This document shows positions 35,387-45,700 of a stretch of 64,000 nt of DNA, piece after piece. The notes under the pieces are model-generated. The model saw only the letters and a list, made by a program, of their open reading frames with translations. It was not told where the DNA came from and made no database searches. The translations under genes were made by a program, and so were the position numbers. Position 1 is the first letter of the stretch. The number at the start of each line of letters is the position of its first letter. Origin of the DNA: Edwardsiella anguillarum (GTDB lineage Bacteria; Pseudomonadota; Gammaproteobacteria; Enterobacterales; Enterobacteriaceae); assembly GCF_008801815.1 (NCBI RefSeq), contig NZ_VZOX01000004.1; one strand, given 5' to 3'.

Positions 35387-36180
35387 GCGCGGCGAGCCAG
35401 CAGTTTTTTCAGGGCATGGGAGACCGCCACAAAGCCAAAGCTGGCGGTCACCATCGTCACCGAGCCAAACCCGGCGCTGCAGTCCATGCGCTTCGGCCCC
35501 TCGGCGGTGCTGCGCTGCGCGCAGACGCTGCCATCCGGCTGCGGATAGACCAGCGCCTCGCTGGAGAAGACACAGTCGATGCCCAGCTTTCCCCGGCTGT
35601 TCTTCACGATGCGGTGATCCGCCTTCAGGCGTTCGCGCAGCTTGGCCGCCAACGGATCCTGAATGGTCTTGGCCAGATCAGCCACCTCAATGCGCGTCGG
35701 ATCGATCTGGCCGCCGGCGCCGCCGGTGGTCACCAGTGGGATCTTGTTGCGCCGACAGTGCGCCAGCAGCGCCGCCTTGGGTCGTACGCTGTCGATGGCA
35801 TCGATCACATAGTCGAAGCGGCCATCGATCAGCGCGGCCACGTTATCCGGAGTAATAAAGTCATCCACGCAGGTCACCCGGCACTCGGGGTTAATCTCCC
35901 GGATCCGCGCGGCCAGTGCCTCGCCCTTAGGCTGTCCGACGGTGCTGCGCAGGGCCTGAATCTGCCGGTTGATATTGGTCACGCAGACATCATCCATATC
36001 GATCAGCGTAAGGGCGCCGATCCCGCTACGCGCCAGCGCCTCTACGGCCCAGGAGCCAACGCCGCCCAGGCCAATGACACAGAAGTGGGCACCGGCAAAC
36101 GCCTCTAGCGCCGGGCGGCCATACAGACGCGCAATCCCGCTAAAGCGTTGCCAATAGGCGTCAGAAAATGGTGCAGTCAT
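35365..36180 (-). CDS. tcdA: tRNA threonylcarbamoyladenosine dehydratase
   Basis: E1-like enzyme (CsdL) that cyclises t6A37 of tRNA to ct6A using ATP, working with CsdA-CsdE. The 271 aa (E. coli 268) have the ATP-binding segment VIGLGGVGSWAVEALARSG, the LIDMDDVCVTNINRQ motif and DYVIDAIDSVRPKAALLAHC. A C-terminal membrane-proximal helix is present. It converges with csdE and overlaps it by 22 bases. The 3' overlap could give transcriptional interference. Confidence 0.96.
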   Translation of the reverse strand: MTAPFSDAYWQRFSGIARLYGRPALEAFAGAHFCVIGLGGVGSWAVEALARSGIGALTLIDMDDVCVTNINRQIQALRSTVGQPKGEALAARIREINPECRVTCVDDFITPDNVAALIDGRFDYVIDAIDSVRPKAALLAHCRRNKIPLVTTGGAGGQIDPTRIEVADLAKTIQDPLAAKLRERLKADHRIVKNSRGKLGIDCVFSSEALVYPQPDGSVCAQRSTAEGPKRMDCSAGFGSVTMVTASFGFVAVSHALKKLLARRAQRAASA

Positions 36181-36230
36181 GGGAGGTCCCCTATCAAGCG
36201 TGAAAACTGCCGGGCAGTATAGGGGATAGC

Positions 36231-36260
36231 GAGAAAAACAAAAGGGGCACGCATGCCCCT
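36231..36260 (-). terminator. Rho-independent terminator after mltA
   Basis: Minus strand: perfect 7-pair stem AGGGGCA/TGCCCCT with loop TGCG, followed by TTTGTTTTTC. It separates mltA from tcdA. Confidence 0.8.
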
Positions 36261-36281
36261 ACGTTCCCTATCCCGCGCGCC

Positions 36282-37433
36282 TCAGTTACGTACCAGCATC
36301 TGCCCGCCGTCGTGGCTAGCGCGCTGCGGGTGGTAGGCGTTAAACAGCGGCGCGCCGCTCTGCGGCGTTTTCAGCAGCCAGACCCGGCCATAGTGATTGT
36401 AGTAGCCAGCCCAGTGTCCGGCCTCCGGACCGATCCCCTGATAAATGTCAAAATGCTGTCCCTTGATAGCGCCGCCCACGTCCAACGCCACCATCAGGCG
36501 CATCTGGTAGCGCCCGGTGAATTTTCCCTGCGCGTTGAGCTGCGGTACTTCGGCCAGCAGCACCGATCCCGCCGGGATCAGCGAACGGTCCGACGCCACG
36601 GAGGCCTTGGCGATCAGCGGCACGCCGCTGGCGCCTTTTACCGGTGCAAACTGCTCCGGCTTAAAGAAGACAAACGAGGGATTCTGCTCCAGCAGCTCGC
36701 GCACCTCGGTGCGGCTGTGATCATCGGCCCACTGGCGGATCGCCTGCATCGACATATCCGCCCTGGCCACCTCGCCGCGATCGATCAGCACCTTGCCGAT
36801 GCTGTGATAAGCATGGCCATTCTTGCCGGCGTAGCCAAAAAAGGTCAGGGGCTGGCCGTCGCCAAAGTCAACGTAGCCGCTGCCCTGCACCTCCATCATA
36901 AAGTTATCCATCAGCGAGTTGCTGTAGGCGATCTCCAGCCCGCGGTTATCCAGGGCGCCATCGTAGATGGCCGAGCGCGCCGGCAGGCGACCACGCTTAT
37001 GCGGCATGCGGTACAGCGGATACTGAAACGCCCCCTGGGGATGGGGGCGCGCCTCCACCACCGGCGTGTAATACCCGGTAAACTGCACGTTGCCAAAGTT
37101 ATCTACGCCCTCCATCTGGTAGGCGTTCAGGCCAAACTGCGCGAGTTTACGGGTATCGGCCCCAGCCATCAGCCATTCGGTCACCGCCTCAAAATTACCG
37201 ACGTGGCGGCCATACAGCGACGGCGAGGCCTGACGGATGGCGTCCACCTGTTCCACAAAGTCTTTGCCGTTAACCGGCTTACCCTTGGCATTCGGATGGT
37301 TAACCAGCGCCAGCGGCTGGTTCAGGGTGCCATCTTTATACTGCTGACCGCGATCCGTCGGCCGGGAGGAGCACCCGGCCATCAGCGCCACCAATAACCC
37401 ACATACCGCGTATTTTCCCCAACGCCCTTTCAT
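36282..37433 (-). CDS. mltA: Membrane-bound lytic murein transglycosylase A
   Basis: Outer-membrane lipoprotein that cleaves peptidoglycan glycan strands, leaving 1,6-anhydromuramic acid ends. From ATG 37431-37433 (AAGGCGAGAG upstream) the precursor is 383 aa. The lipobox LMAGC puts the lipidated cysteine at residue 21. 3D-domain features include MALDVGGAIKGQHFDIYQGI-like sequence with the catalytic Asp near the end (YYNHYGRVWLLK). It is longer than E. coli MltA (365), mainly at the C-terminus. The frame extends to 37616 without support. The tRNA genes lie upstream on the other strand. Confidence 0.95.
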   Translation of the reverse strand: MKGRWGKYAVCGLLVALMAGCSSRPTDRGQQYKDGTLNQPLALVNHPNAKGKPVNGKDFVEQVDAIRQASPSLYGRHVGNFEAVTEWLMAGADTRKLAQFGLNAYQMEGVDNFGNVQFTGYYTPVVEARPHPQGAFQYPLYRMPHKRGRLPARSAIYDGALDNRGLEIAYSNSLMDNFMMEVQGSGYVDFGDGQPLTFFGYAGKNGHAYHSIGKVLIDRGEVARADMSMQAIRQWADDHSRTEVRELLEQNPSFVFFKPEQFAPVKGASGVPLIAKASVASDRSLIPAGSVLLAEVPQLNAQGKFTGRYQMRLMVALDVGGAIKGQHFDIYQGIGPEAGHWAGYYNHYGRVWLLKTPQSGAPLFNAYHPQRASHDGGQMLVRN

Positions 37434-37610
37434 CTCTCGCCTTCTTTTTTGCAATCGGTTACCACCGGCGAACCATAACAAACCCCTATCGTGAAAGGAA
37501 TTAGAGCGAATAAAAAAATCACCCACATCCATATCATGATTAAAATTAAAACAAGATGATGAATATTCCCGCGAACACATCGCGGATCGGTGATGTTTGT
37601 CAAAAAAATC

Positions 37611-37638
37611 TTGCATCCCGCCAGATGGCGTGTATTAT
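37611..37638 (+). promoter_or_regulatory. Promoter of the initiator tRNA cluster
   Basis: -35 TTGCAT (37611-37616), 16-base spacer, -10 TATTAT (37633-37638), then the GC-rich discriminator TCGCCC, as in growth-rate-controlled stable RNA promoters. The first tRNA starts 15 bases later. Confidence 0.65.
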
Positions 37639-37652
37639 TCGCCCTCATCGGA

Positions 37653-37729
<77 letters not shown>

Positions 37730-37769
37730 ATCCGATGCGCAGTACACAATATGATAGCAGTATGACGGA

Positions 37770-37846
<77 letters not shown>

Positions 37847-37884
37847 ATTGTGTGCAGCAGACAATGTGATAGCAGTATGACGGA

Positions 37885-37961
<77 letters not shown>

Positions 37962-37980
37962 ATTTCGTCATCGACAATAA

Positions 37981-38003
37981 ACACCTTAACCGGTGTCTTT
38001 TTT
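37981..38003 (+). terminator. Terminator of the tRNA-fMet operon
   Basis: Stem ACACC/GGTGT with loop TTAACC, then TCTTTTTTG-like T-run. Short stem but in the expected place. Confidence 0.65.
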
Positions 38004-38061
38004 GTTTTTATCGCCCGGCCCACAGTCGGCGGGGCGCCCGTCCTTGCCTACCGCTTCACCG

Positions 38062-39324
38062 TCAACGCTTCGCCAGCTGCGCTCCGCTGGCAAAATAGGC
38101 CTTAATCCCCGCCAGAATCGACTCGGCCACCTGCTGCTGAAATGCGCTGGTGCGCAGACGCCGCTCCTCTTCTACGTTGCTGATAAACGCCGTCTCCACC
38201 AGAATTGACGGAATATCCGGCGCCTTCAGCACCGCAAAGCCGGCCTGATCGACGCGATTCTTATGCAGCTTGTTGACCCGCCCCAGGCGATCGAGCACCT
38301 CGCGGCCAAACTTCAGGCTGTCGTTGATGGTCGCCGTCTGCATTAGATCGAATATGGTGTGGTCCAGATACTGATCGCCGCTGCGGCTCACCCCGCCAAT
38401 CTCATCCGACTCGTTCTGCGTCTGTGCCAGATAGCGCGCGGCGGTGCTGGTCGCCCCCTTGGTCGACAGCGCAAAGACCGACGAACCGCGCACCGTCCGG
38501 CTGGTGAACGCATCGGCGTGAATGGAGATAAACAGATCGGCGCGCTGACGGCGCGCCTTGGCCACCCGCACCTTGAGCGGGATAAACACATCCTCATAGC
38601 GGGTCATATACACCCGCATATTCGGCTGACGCTTAATCAGCGCGCTGAGGCGATGGGCTATCTTCAGCACGATGTCTTTCTCCCGGGTGCGGTTTTTACC
38701 GATGGCGCCGGGATCTTCGCCGCCGTGGCCGGGATCGAGCATAATGACGATGGGTCTGTCGCGCCCGGCCTTGCCCTTCTGCGGCCCGGCCTTGGGTAGA
38801 GAGCGCTCCAGATCCCCCTTGTTATAATCTTCCAGCAGCGCCAGCAGCGGGTCATCCTCATCGTCCGCCCGCGCGGCGGGAGAGCCGGCGACCGGGTAGA
38901 GATCCACCACCAGGCGGTTCTTAAATTCGGCGACCGGCGACAGGGTAAACACCTTCGGGCTGACGTTCTGCTTCAGCTCCAGCACCAGACGCACCGTATC
39001 CTGATCAAACTGGCCGACCCGGGCATGCTTCAGGTAGGGATCGCCCCCCTGCACCTGATGACCGATCCCTTTCAGGACGCTGTTGAGATGCACCCCCTGA
39101 ATATCCACCACGATACGATCGGGGTTGCTGAGCGCAAACTGCTTGTATTTGAGCGGCTGGCTCGACTCCAGCGTGACCCGAGTATAGGTCGACGACGGCC
39201 ATACACGCACGGCGATCACCTGTGCGGACGCCGCGAAGCCGACGCGGCTGACGCTAAGGAACCAAGTGGCCGCGGCAGCCTGCAAGAGGCGGCGGCGCGT
39301 TAGGCTATGGTTGGAATCTGTCAT
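38062..39324 (-). CDS. amiC: N-acetylmuramoyl-L-alanine amidase AmiC
   Basis: Periplasmic zinc amidase that removes stem peptides from septal peptidoglycan and is activated by NlpD. The 420-aa precursor has a twin-arginine signal (RRRLLQ at residues 10-15, then a hydrophobic run to about 31). An AMIN domain (about 35-150) targets the septum. The Amidase_3 domain starts IVIMLDPGHGGEDPGAIG; further ligands are His in FISIHADAF and Glu in ILVETAFISN. E. coli AmiC is 417 aa and is likewise Tat exported. It converges with the tRNA operon and diverges from argA. Confidence 0.97.
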   Translation of the reverse strand: MTDSNHSLTRRRLLQAAAATWFLSVSRVGFAASAQVIAVRVWPSSTYTRVTLESSQPLKYKQFALSNPDRIVVDIQGVHLNSVLKGIGHQVQGGDPYLKHARVGQFDQDTVRLVLELKQNVSPKVFTLSPVAEFKNRLVVDLYPVAGSPAARADDEDDPLLALLEDYNKGDLERSLPKAGPQKGKAGRDRPIVIMLDPGHGGEDPGAIGKNRTREKDIVLKIAHRLSALIKRQPNMRVYMTRYEDVFIPLKVRVAKARRQRADLFISIHADAFTSRTVRGSSVFALSTKGATSTAARYLAQTQNESDEIGGVSRSGDQYLDHTIFDLMQTATINDSLKFGREVLDRLGRVNKLHKNRVDQAGFAVLKAPDIPSILVETAFISNVEEERRLRTSAFQQQVAESILAGIKAYFASGAQLAKR

Positions 39325-39512
39325 GTAACCCCAGGGAACAACGCTGAAATACCCGCTCCGGCGCCCCGGCGCCGGGAAAAGACGGGCAAAACTTTAGCGA
39401 AACCGTCTGGGGATGTCATTAGAAAATCTGAATAGAGATTTAACAATCTATGTCCTTACCCGCGCGGCGGCGAACCCGCGCGGACAATTTGGCGCTTGCC
39501 TTTTGCTCAATT

Positions 39513-39551
39513 GCAGAATAAAAATACAGAATGAGCGAATAGATATTCACA
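39513..39551 (+). promoter_or_regulatory. Tandem ARG boxes (ArgR operator) of argA
   Basis: Two 18-base boxes are separated by three bases, the usual ArgR arrangement. GCAGAATAAAAATACAGA (39513-39530) has three mismatches and AGCGAATAGATATTCACA (39534-39551) two, against WNTGAATWWWWATTCANW. The second ends 11 bases before the argA ATG. A possible promoter (TTGCCT 39496-39501, 17 bases, TAAAAA 39519-39524) is overlapped by the first box, so ArgR-arginine would block transcription. Confidence 0.75.
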
Positions 39552-39562
39552 AAGGTACGATT

Positions 39563-40888
39563 ATGAAGGAGCGCAGCACAGAACTGGTTCAGGGGTTTCG
39601 CCACTCGGTGCCGTACATCAATGCTCACCGCGGCAAGACCTTTGTCATTATGCTGAGCGGCGAGGCCATCGCCGAGGCGAACTTCGTCGGCATCATCAAC
39701 GATATCGCGCTGCTGCATAGCCTGGGCATTCGTCTGGTCGTGGTCTACGGCGCCCGCCCGCAGATCGATACGCTGCTCCGAGAGCAGCGCTGCGATCCTC
39801 GCTACCACAAGCAAACCCGGGTCACGGATGCCCGTACGCTGGCGCTGGTCAAGCAGGCCGCAGGCCAGGTTCAGCTGGATATCACCGCGCGCCTGTCGAT
39901 GAGCCTGAGCAATACGCCGCTGGCCGGCGCGCATATCAACGTGGTCAGCGGTAACTTTGTCATCGCCCAGCCGCTGGGGGTCGATGACGGCGTGGACTAT
40001 TGTCACAGCGGGCGCATTCGCCGCATTGATGAGGCCGCCCTGCGCTGCCAGCTGGACGCCGGTGCCATCGTCCTGCTCGGTCCGGTGGCGGTGTCGGTCA
40101 CCGGAGAGAGCTTTAACCTGACCACCGAAGAGATCGCCACCCACCTGGCCATTAAGCTGCAGGCGGAGAAGCTGATCGGTTTCTGCGCCGCGCAGGGGGT
40201 CAGCAACGACGACGGTAGCATCGCCGCCGAGCTGCTGCCCAACGAGGCCGAACGGCGCGTCGCGGCGCTGGAGGAGACCGGTGAGGGGGCCCTGAGCAGC
40301 ACGCGCTTTCTGCGCGGCGCGATCGCCGCCTGCCGCAGCGGCGTAGGCCGCAGCCACCTGATTAGCTATCTGGAAGACGGCGCCCTGCTGCAGGAGCTGT
40401 TCTCGCGCGACGGCATCGGCACCCAGATCGTGATGGAGAGCGCAGAGCAGATCCGTCGCGCCAACATCAATGATATCGGCGGTATTCTGGCCCTGATCCG
40501 CCCGCTGGAGCAGCAGGGGATCCTGGTGCGTCGCTCGCGCGAACAGCTGGAGCGGGAGATCGAGCGTTTTACCCTGATCGAGCGCGATAGCCTGACTATC
40601 GCCTGCGCCGCGCTCTACCCTTTCCCCCAGGAGCGTATGGGCGAAATGGCCTGCGTGGCGGTGCATCCGGACTACCGCAGCTCAGCGCGCGGAGAGCAGC
40701 TGCTACAGCGAATTACCGCCCAGGCGCGTCAGATGGGGCTGGAGAAGCTATTTGTCCTGACCACCCGCAGCCTGCACTGGTTTCAAGAACGTGGCTTCCA
40801 GCCGGTCGAGGTCGATATGCTGCCGCAGCAGAAGCAGGCGCTGTACAACTACCAGCGCCGCTCCAAAATCCTGCTGACCGAGCTGTAG
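39563..40888 (+). CDS. argA: N-acetylglutamate synthase
   Basis: First step of arginine synthesis: acetyl-CoA plus glutamate to N-acetylglutamate, feedback-inhibited by arginine. The 441 aa (E. coli 443) from ATG 39563 (AAAGGT upstream) form an amino-acid-kinase-like domain (VIMLSGEAIAEANF, LVVVYGARPQI), which binds arginine. A C-terminal GNAT acetyltransferase domain follows (EMACVAVHPDYRSSARGEQL near residues 362-380). The open frame reaches 39413 but would run through the ARG boxes. It converges with recD. Confidence 0.97.
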   Translation: MKERSTELVQGFRHSVPYINAHRGKTFVIMLSGEAIAEANFVGIINDIALLHSLGIRLVVVYGARPQIDTLLREQRCDPRYHKQTRVTDARTLALVKQAAGQVQLDITARLSMSLSNTPLAGAHINVVSGNFVIAQPLGVDDGVDYCHSGRIRRIDEAALRCQLDAGAIVLLGPVAVSVTGESFNLTTEEIATHLAIKLQAEKLIGFCAAQGVSNDDGSIAAELLPNEAERRVAALEETGEGALSSTRFLRGAIAACRSGVGRSHLISYLEDGALLQELFSRDGIGTQIVMESAEQIRRANINDIGGILALIRPLEQQGILVRRSREQLEREIERFTLIERDSLTIACAALYPFPQERMGEMACVAVHPDYRSSARGEQLLQRITAQARQMGLEKLFVLTTRSLHWFQERGFQPVEVDMLPQQKQALYNYQRRSKILLTEL

Positions 40889-40929
40889 CCCCGCCGGGCG
40901 ATCTGCGCGGGTGCCTCGCCACATGCCGC

Positions 40930-42783
40930 TTAATCGGCGGCGGCCAGCAGACGGGCCATCAGCCCGCTGCGCCGTTCGGTCGGCGTGCGAATGGCCCGCT
41001 CCAGCACCGGCCGGGTCGCAAAGAGCGTCAGCTGCTGCCGCGCCCGCGTGATGGCGGTATACACCAGCTCACGCGTCACCACCGGCGACGGCTGGGTCGG
41101 CAGCGCCAGCAGCGTATGGTCGAACTCCGATCCCTGCGACTTGTGCACCGTCATCGCCCAGGCCGTCTCATGGGGCGGTAGCCGGTTGGGCTGTACCGCG
41201 CGCGGCGCGCCGTCGCTGCCCATAAACCACACCTGCCAGCCGCTCTGCTCATCGCCCAGCGTAATACCGATATCGCCGTTAAACAGCGCCTGACTGGCGT
41301 CGTTGCGGGTGATCATCACCGGACGCCCAGCATACCAGTGCTTTTGCCCCTCATGCGTGCGCCGGATCAGCCCCGCCCGCTGCAGCGTCAGGGCGATACG
41401 GTCGTTAAGGCCATGCAGGCCAAAGGGGCCCTCACGCAGGGCGCACAGCGGACGGAAGCGGGCAAACTCGGCCAGGATCTGCGCCGGCGCCTCTCCGCGC
41501 AGGATCCCCTCCAGCATCGGGCGATACCCCGCCAGACAGCACGTTAAGAGCGTCTGGTAGTCTTCATCCTGAGCGATTTCATGCCAATGCAGATCGGCAA
41601 AGCGATCCGCCAGGCACGCCATAGCCATCCGGCGATCGCCCCGATTGACGGCCAGCGCCAGCTGCCCGATCCCTGAACGGGCGTCGAAGCGGTAGCTGTG
41701 ACGCAGCAGGCTGATGGCGTCACGCAGGGCGACCGCAGGCTGCGTCTCTCCGGCGGGGATCGGCGCATCGCACAGCCGGCTCAGCTCGGCCGCGCGCGCG
41801 GCGCTGAAGCCATATTCGGCAAAGCGGCACAGCTCCCCCAGCACCGCGCCGGCCTCGACCGAAGCCAGCTGATCGCGATCTCCCAGCAGGATCAGCTGCG
41901 CCTGCGGCGGCAGCGCCTCGATCAGCCGCGCCATCATCGGCAGATCCACCATCGAAGCCTCATCCACCACCAGCACATCCAGATGCAGCGGATTATCCCG
42001 GTGATAGCGCAAGCGGGCGCTGTCTGCGCGGGCACCCAGCAGGCGATGCAGCGTCAGCGCTTCGCGCGGCATCGCCTGTAGCTGATCCGGTGCCAGCGCC
42101 AATGCCGCCAAGGCCTGCCCCAGCGACTCGCCCAGACGCGCCGCCGCCTTACCCGTCGGCGCCGCCAGCTGAATGCGCGGCATCCGCCCTGGCGCCAGCG
42201 CGACTAACGCCGCCAACAGGCGCGCAACGGTTGTGGTCTTACCGGTGCCGGGGCCGCCGGAGATCACCGACGCCCGGCGCGTCACCGCCACGGCCGCGGC
42301 CACCTGCTGCCAGTCCGGGCGCTGGGCCGTAGTCGGGAACAGGCGATGCAGCACCAACGCCAGCGCCTCATCGACCCGCCGCGGCTGCGCACAGGCGTCG
42401 GCGAAAAAGGCCGCCACCGTACCCTCATCACGCCATAGCCGCTGTAGATACAGGCAATCGTGGCTCACCACCAGCGGCGTCGCCCTCTCGCCGCCGCTGA
42501 CACAGGGCTGCGCCAGCAGGTAGTCCCGCCAGCGGGCGACGTCCCATCCCGCGAGCAGTGCAGGCCAGGCATCGGCCTGCTGCGGAAAGCGCTGGCTCAG
42601 CGTCGCCGTATCCAGCGCCGCCAGCGGCAGGCAGACATGCCCGGCGGCCAGCTCTTGGCTAACCAGCGCCGCGGCCAGCGCCAGGTGCAGCTGCTGCGGC
42701 CCGGCCAACAGCGTGGCAAACTGCAGATCCAGCGGGCGCAGCGTACGCTGCTGCGCCATCTGGGAGAGTAGGGACTCACGCAT
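40930..42783 (-). CDS. recD: Exodeoxyribonuclease V subunit alpha RecD
   Basis: 5'->3' helicase of RecBCD, the lead motor before Chi. The start at ATG 42781-42783 overlaps the recB end by 8 bases, the same coupling as in E. coli, and gives 617 aa (E. coli 608). Walker A SGGPGTGKTTTVARLL lies near residues 175-190. VLVVDEASMVDLPMMARL (Walker B) and the C-terminal MTVHKSQGSEFDHTLLALP (motif V-like) and YTAITRARQQLTLF (motif VI) are present. The open frame continues 73 codons into recB and is not real there. Confidence 0.96.
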   Translation of the reverse strand: MRESLLSQMAQQRTLRPLDLQFATLLAGPQQLHLALAAALVSQELAAGHVCLPLAALDTATLSQRFPQQADAWPALLAGWDVARWRDYLLAQPCVSGGERATPLVVSHDCLYLQRLWRDEGTVAAFFADACAQPRRVDEALALVLHRLFPTTAQRPDWQQVAAAVAVTRRASVISGGPGTGKTTTVARLLAALVALAPGRMPRIQLAAPTGKAAARLGESLGQALAALALAPDQLQAMPREALTLHRLLGARADSARLRYHRDNPLHLDVLVVDEASMVDLPMMARLIEALPPQAQLILLGDRDQLASVEAGAVLGELCRFAEYGFSAARAAELSRLCDAPIPAGETQPAVALRDAISLLRHSYRFDARSGIGQLALAVNRGDRRMAMACLADRFADLHWHEIAQDEDYQTLLTCCLAGYRPMLEGILRGEAPAQILAEFARFRPLCALREGPFGLHGLNDRIALTLQRAGLIRRTHEGQKHWYAGRPVMITRNDASQALFNGDIGITLGDEQSGWQVWFMGSDGAPRAVQPNRLPPHETAWAMTVHKSQGSEFDHTLLALPTQPSPVVTRELVYTAITRARQQLTLFATRPVLERAIRTPTERRSGLMARLLAAAD

Positions 42784-45700
42784 CGCTATCCTCCTGTTCC
42801 CCGGCAAACAACGCATCCAGCGCCGTGACCAGCGCCTCCTCGGGGCGGCAGGCAAAGACCCCCTGCCCCGGCTCAGCGCCCGCCATGCCGCGTAGGAAAC
42901 AGTAAAAGACGCCGCCGAAGTGGCGCTGATAGTCATAATCCACCAGCCGATGACGCAGATAGCGGTGCAGCGCCAAGGTATACAGCTGATACTGCAGATC
43001 ATAGCGGTGCGCGATCATCGCCGCCGCCATTGCCGGGGGAGTATAGGCTGCTCGATCCTCACCCAGCCAGTTGGACTTATAGTCCAGCAGGTAATAGCGC
43101 CCCCGGTGGCAGAAAACCAGGTCGATAAAGCCCTTCAGCATGCCCTCGACCTGGCTGAACGCCAGCGCCTCACACTGCGCCGACAGCGCATCGTGGCGGC
43201 GGATCAGCGCATCCAGCGCCTCCGCCCGCAGCGGGCGGGCAATCGGCAGATAAAACTGCAGCTCGGGCTGGCGCTGCGACGGGGCCAGATCGCTCAGGGT
43301 CAGCCCGCTCTCATCCAGCGGCGTCTGCAGGATCTGCGTCAGCCACTGCGCCAGCGTTGGCACCCACGCCAAATCGATCCCCTGCGCCAGGCACTGCTCG
43401 GCCAGCCACGCCGGATCCGGCGCCGCGGCGAAGTCCAACTTCTCCAGCAGGCCGTGTAAAAAGGTTCCCGGCGCCGCGCCGCGCGGAAAGGTGTGGGCGC
43501 TGAAGATCGTCGCCGCCGCCGTGCGATTCTCGCCGGCGGCATCGATATCCAGGCGCGGCAACAGCTCCAGATAGGTGCTAGCGCCGTGCTGCTGCAGCGC
43601 GGAGTAGCTGGTCACCCGCCAATCATCCTGCAGACGACGGGTAAAGCGGCGGGCGCAGAGCGCGCGCGGCGGTATCGGCTCAGCCTGCCACGGAGTTCCC
43701 TCGCCGGGAGAGAGGATCTCCAGGCGAATCTGGTCATTCGACAGCGTTTGCAACGCCTGCTTCAGCCCTTCGGCATCGCAGGGCTCGGCGCGCTGCAGCA
43801 GATAACCGATAGCGCCGTGATGCAGATCGCTCTCATCCTGTTTACGGCGATTTCCAGACACCAGCGGGGCGATACCCAGCGCACAGTGATACACGGCACG
43901 CGTCACGGCGACGTACAGCAGGCGCAGATCCTCCGCCAGTCGCTCCTGATCCGCCAGCGCCAGCGCATCATCGTCCGCACACAGATCCAACACCGCCTGG
44001 TGGGTGGCCCTGTCATGGTACAGCCCCTGCCGCTGACGGCGGAACGTCGCCACAAAGGGCAGGAAAACCAGCGGAAACTCCAGCCCTTTGGATTTGTGAA
44101 TGGTGATCACCTGCACCAGATGGCGATCGCTCTCCAGACGCATTTGCTGGCTTTCCGCCTGCGGCTGCGGGCTGTCGATCTGCTGGGCCAGCCAGCGCAC
44201 CAGCGCCGGCTCGCTGTCCAGCTGCGCCGCGGCCTCCTGCAGCAGCTCGCCCAGGTGCAGAACGTCGGTCAGGCGGCGCTCGCCCCCCGCGGTCGCCAGC
44301 AGGTTCTCCGCCAGGCGGCGGCGCCCTATCAGCTCTCGCAGCATCGGCAGCACCCCGCGGCGCTGCCACTGACGGCGATAGCCGTCAAACTCATCCACCA
44401 CCGCATCCCAGCGCCGCTCATCCTGACTCAGCGCGTCCAGCGCCGCCGCATCCAGCCCCAGCAAGCCTACGGCCAGCGCGCTGCGCAGGGTTCGGCTCTG
44501 GGCCGGCGTCAGGATCGCCTGCAGTAGCCACAGCAGGTCGCGCGCCTCCGGTGTCGAGAAGACGCTGTCGCGGTTGGAAAGATAGACCGAGGGGATATTG
44601 AGCGCGCTCAGCGCATCGCGCATCACCGTCGCCTCGTGGCGGCTGCGTACCAGGATGGTCATATCGGCGGCGCACAGCGCGCGTCCCGCCTCGCCGTCAT
44701 CACCGCCGGTCAGTCGCGCGCTGCCCCGCTGACCGGCGCTGAGCCAGTCACGGATCTGCGCCGCGCAGCGGCGCGCCATCGTCTGCAGATACTCCTGCGC
44801 TGTGCAGCCGGGAACATCATACAGCCACAGCGCCATCGCCGACTGGGGCTCACCGTCGATCGTCAGCCGGCGTCCCGCGTTGGCCGCGGCGGAGTCCACC
44901 GGTACAAAGGGGATCTCTGCGAACAAAAACGGCGCCTCCAGGCGTAAGAACAGCGCGTTGACGGCCTGTACTACGCCAGGCGCCGAGCGCCAGTTGGTCT
45001 CCAGGGTATAGCAGGCGTCCACCGCCGCGCGCGCGCGCAGATAGGTGAAGATATCCGCGCCGCGAAAGGCGTAAATCGCCTGTTTGGGATCGCCGATCAG
45101 CAGCAGCGCTATCTCGGTCGACCTGGCGTCGTCTGCGGTATAAATCCGCTGGAAGATACGGTACTGCAGGGGGTCGGTATCCTGGAACTCATCGATCATC
45201 GCCACCGGATAACGCTGGCGAATCGCCGCGGCCAGCGCCGCGCCGCCCGCACCGCCCAGCGCCTGATCCAACCGGGTTAGCAGGTCGTCAAAGCCCAGCT
45301 CAGCCCGGCGCCGCTTCTCCAGCTGTACGCCGTCACGGATTTCACCGAGCGCACGCGCCAGCATGAGATCGCGCAGCGACAGCGGCTCGGCCAGCAGCGA
45401 CTCAATCTCCGAGAATACGCTATGGCACGGCGGCGCCCCCTTGCTGGTTTTCTCCAGCAGCGTCGCCTGTGCAAAGCGCGCGATCGACGACGGCAGCTGA
45501 TAGTCACGGGTCTCTGCCTGCGCCCAGGCCGACACCTCATCCATCCACTTGGGCAGATAGCGGCTGCTGTAGCTGCGCTTGTCGACGCCCGAGGCGGCGA
45601 TCAGGCCGGCCACCTGGTGCGCATGCTCCCGCCACGCGTCCTTGACCCGCTCAATGCGGGCCAGCAGGGTCTGATGACGCTGCGCCAGCGTCTCCTGCGC

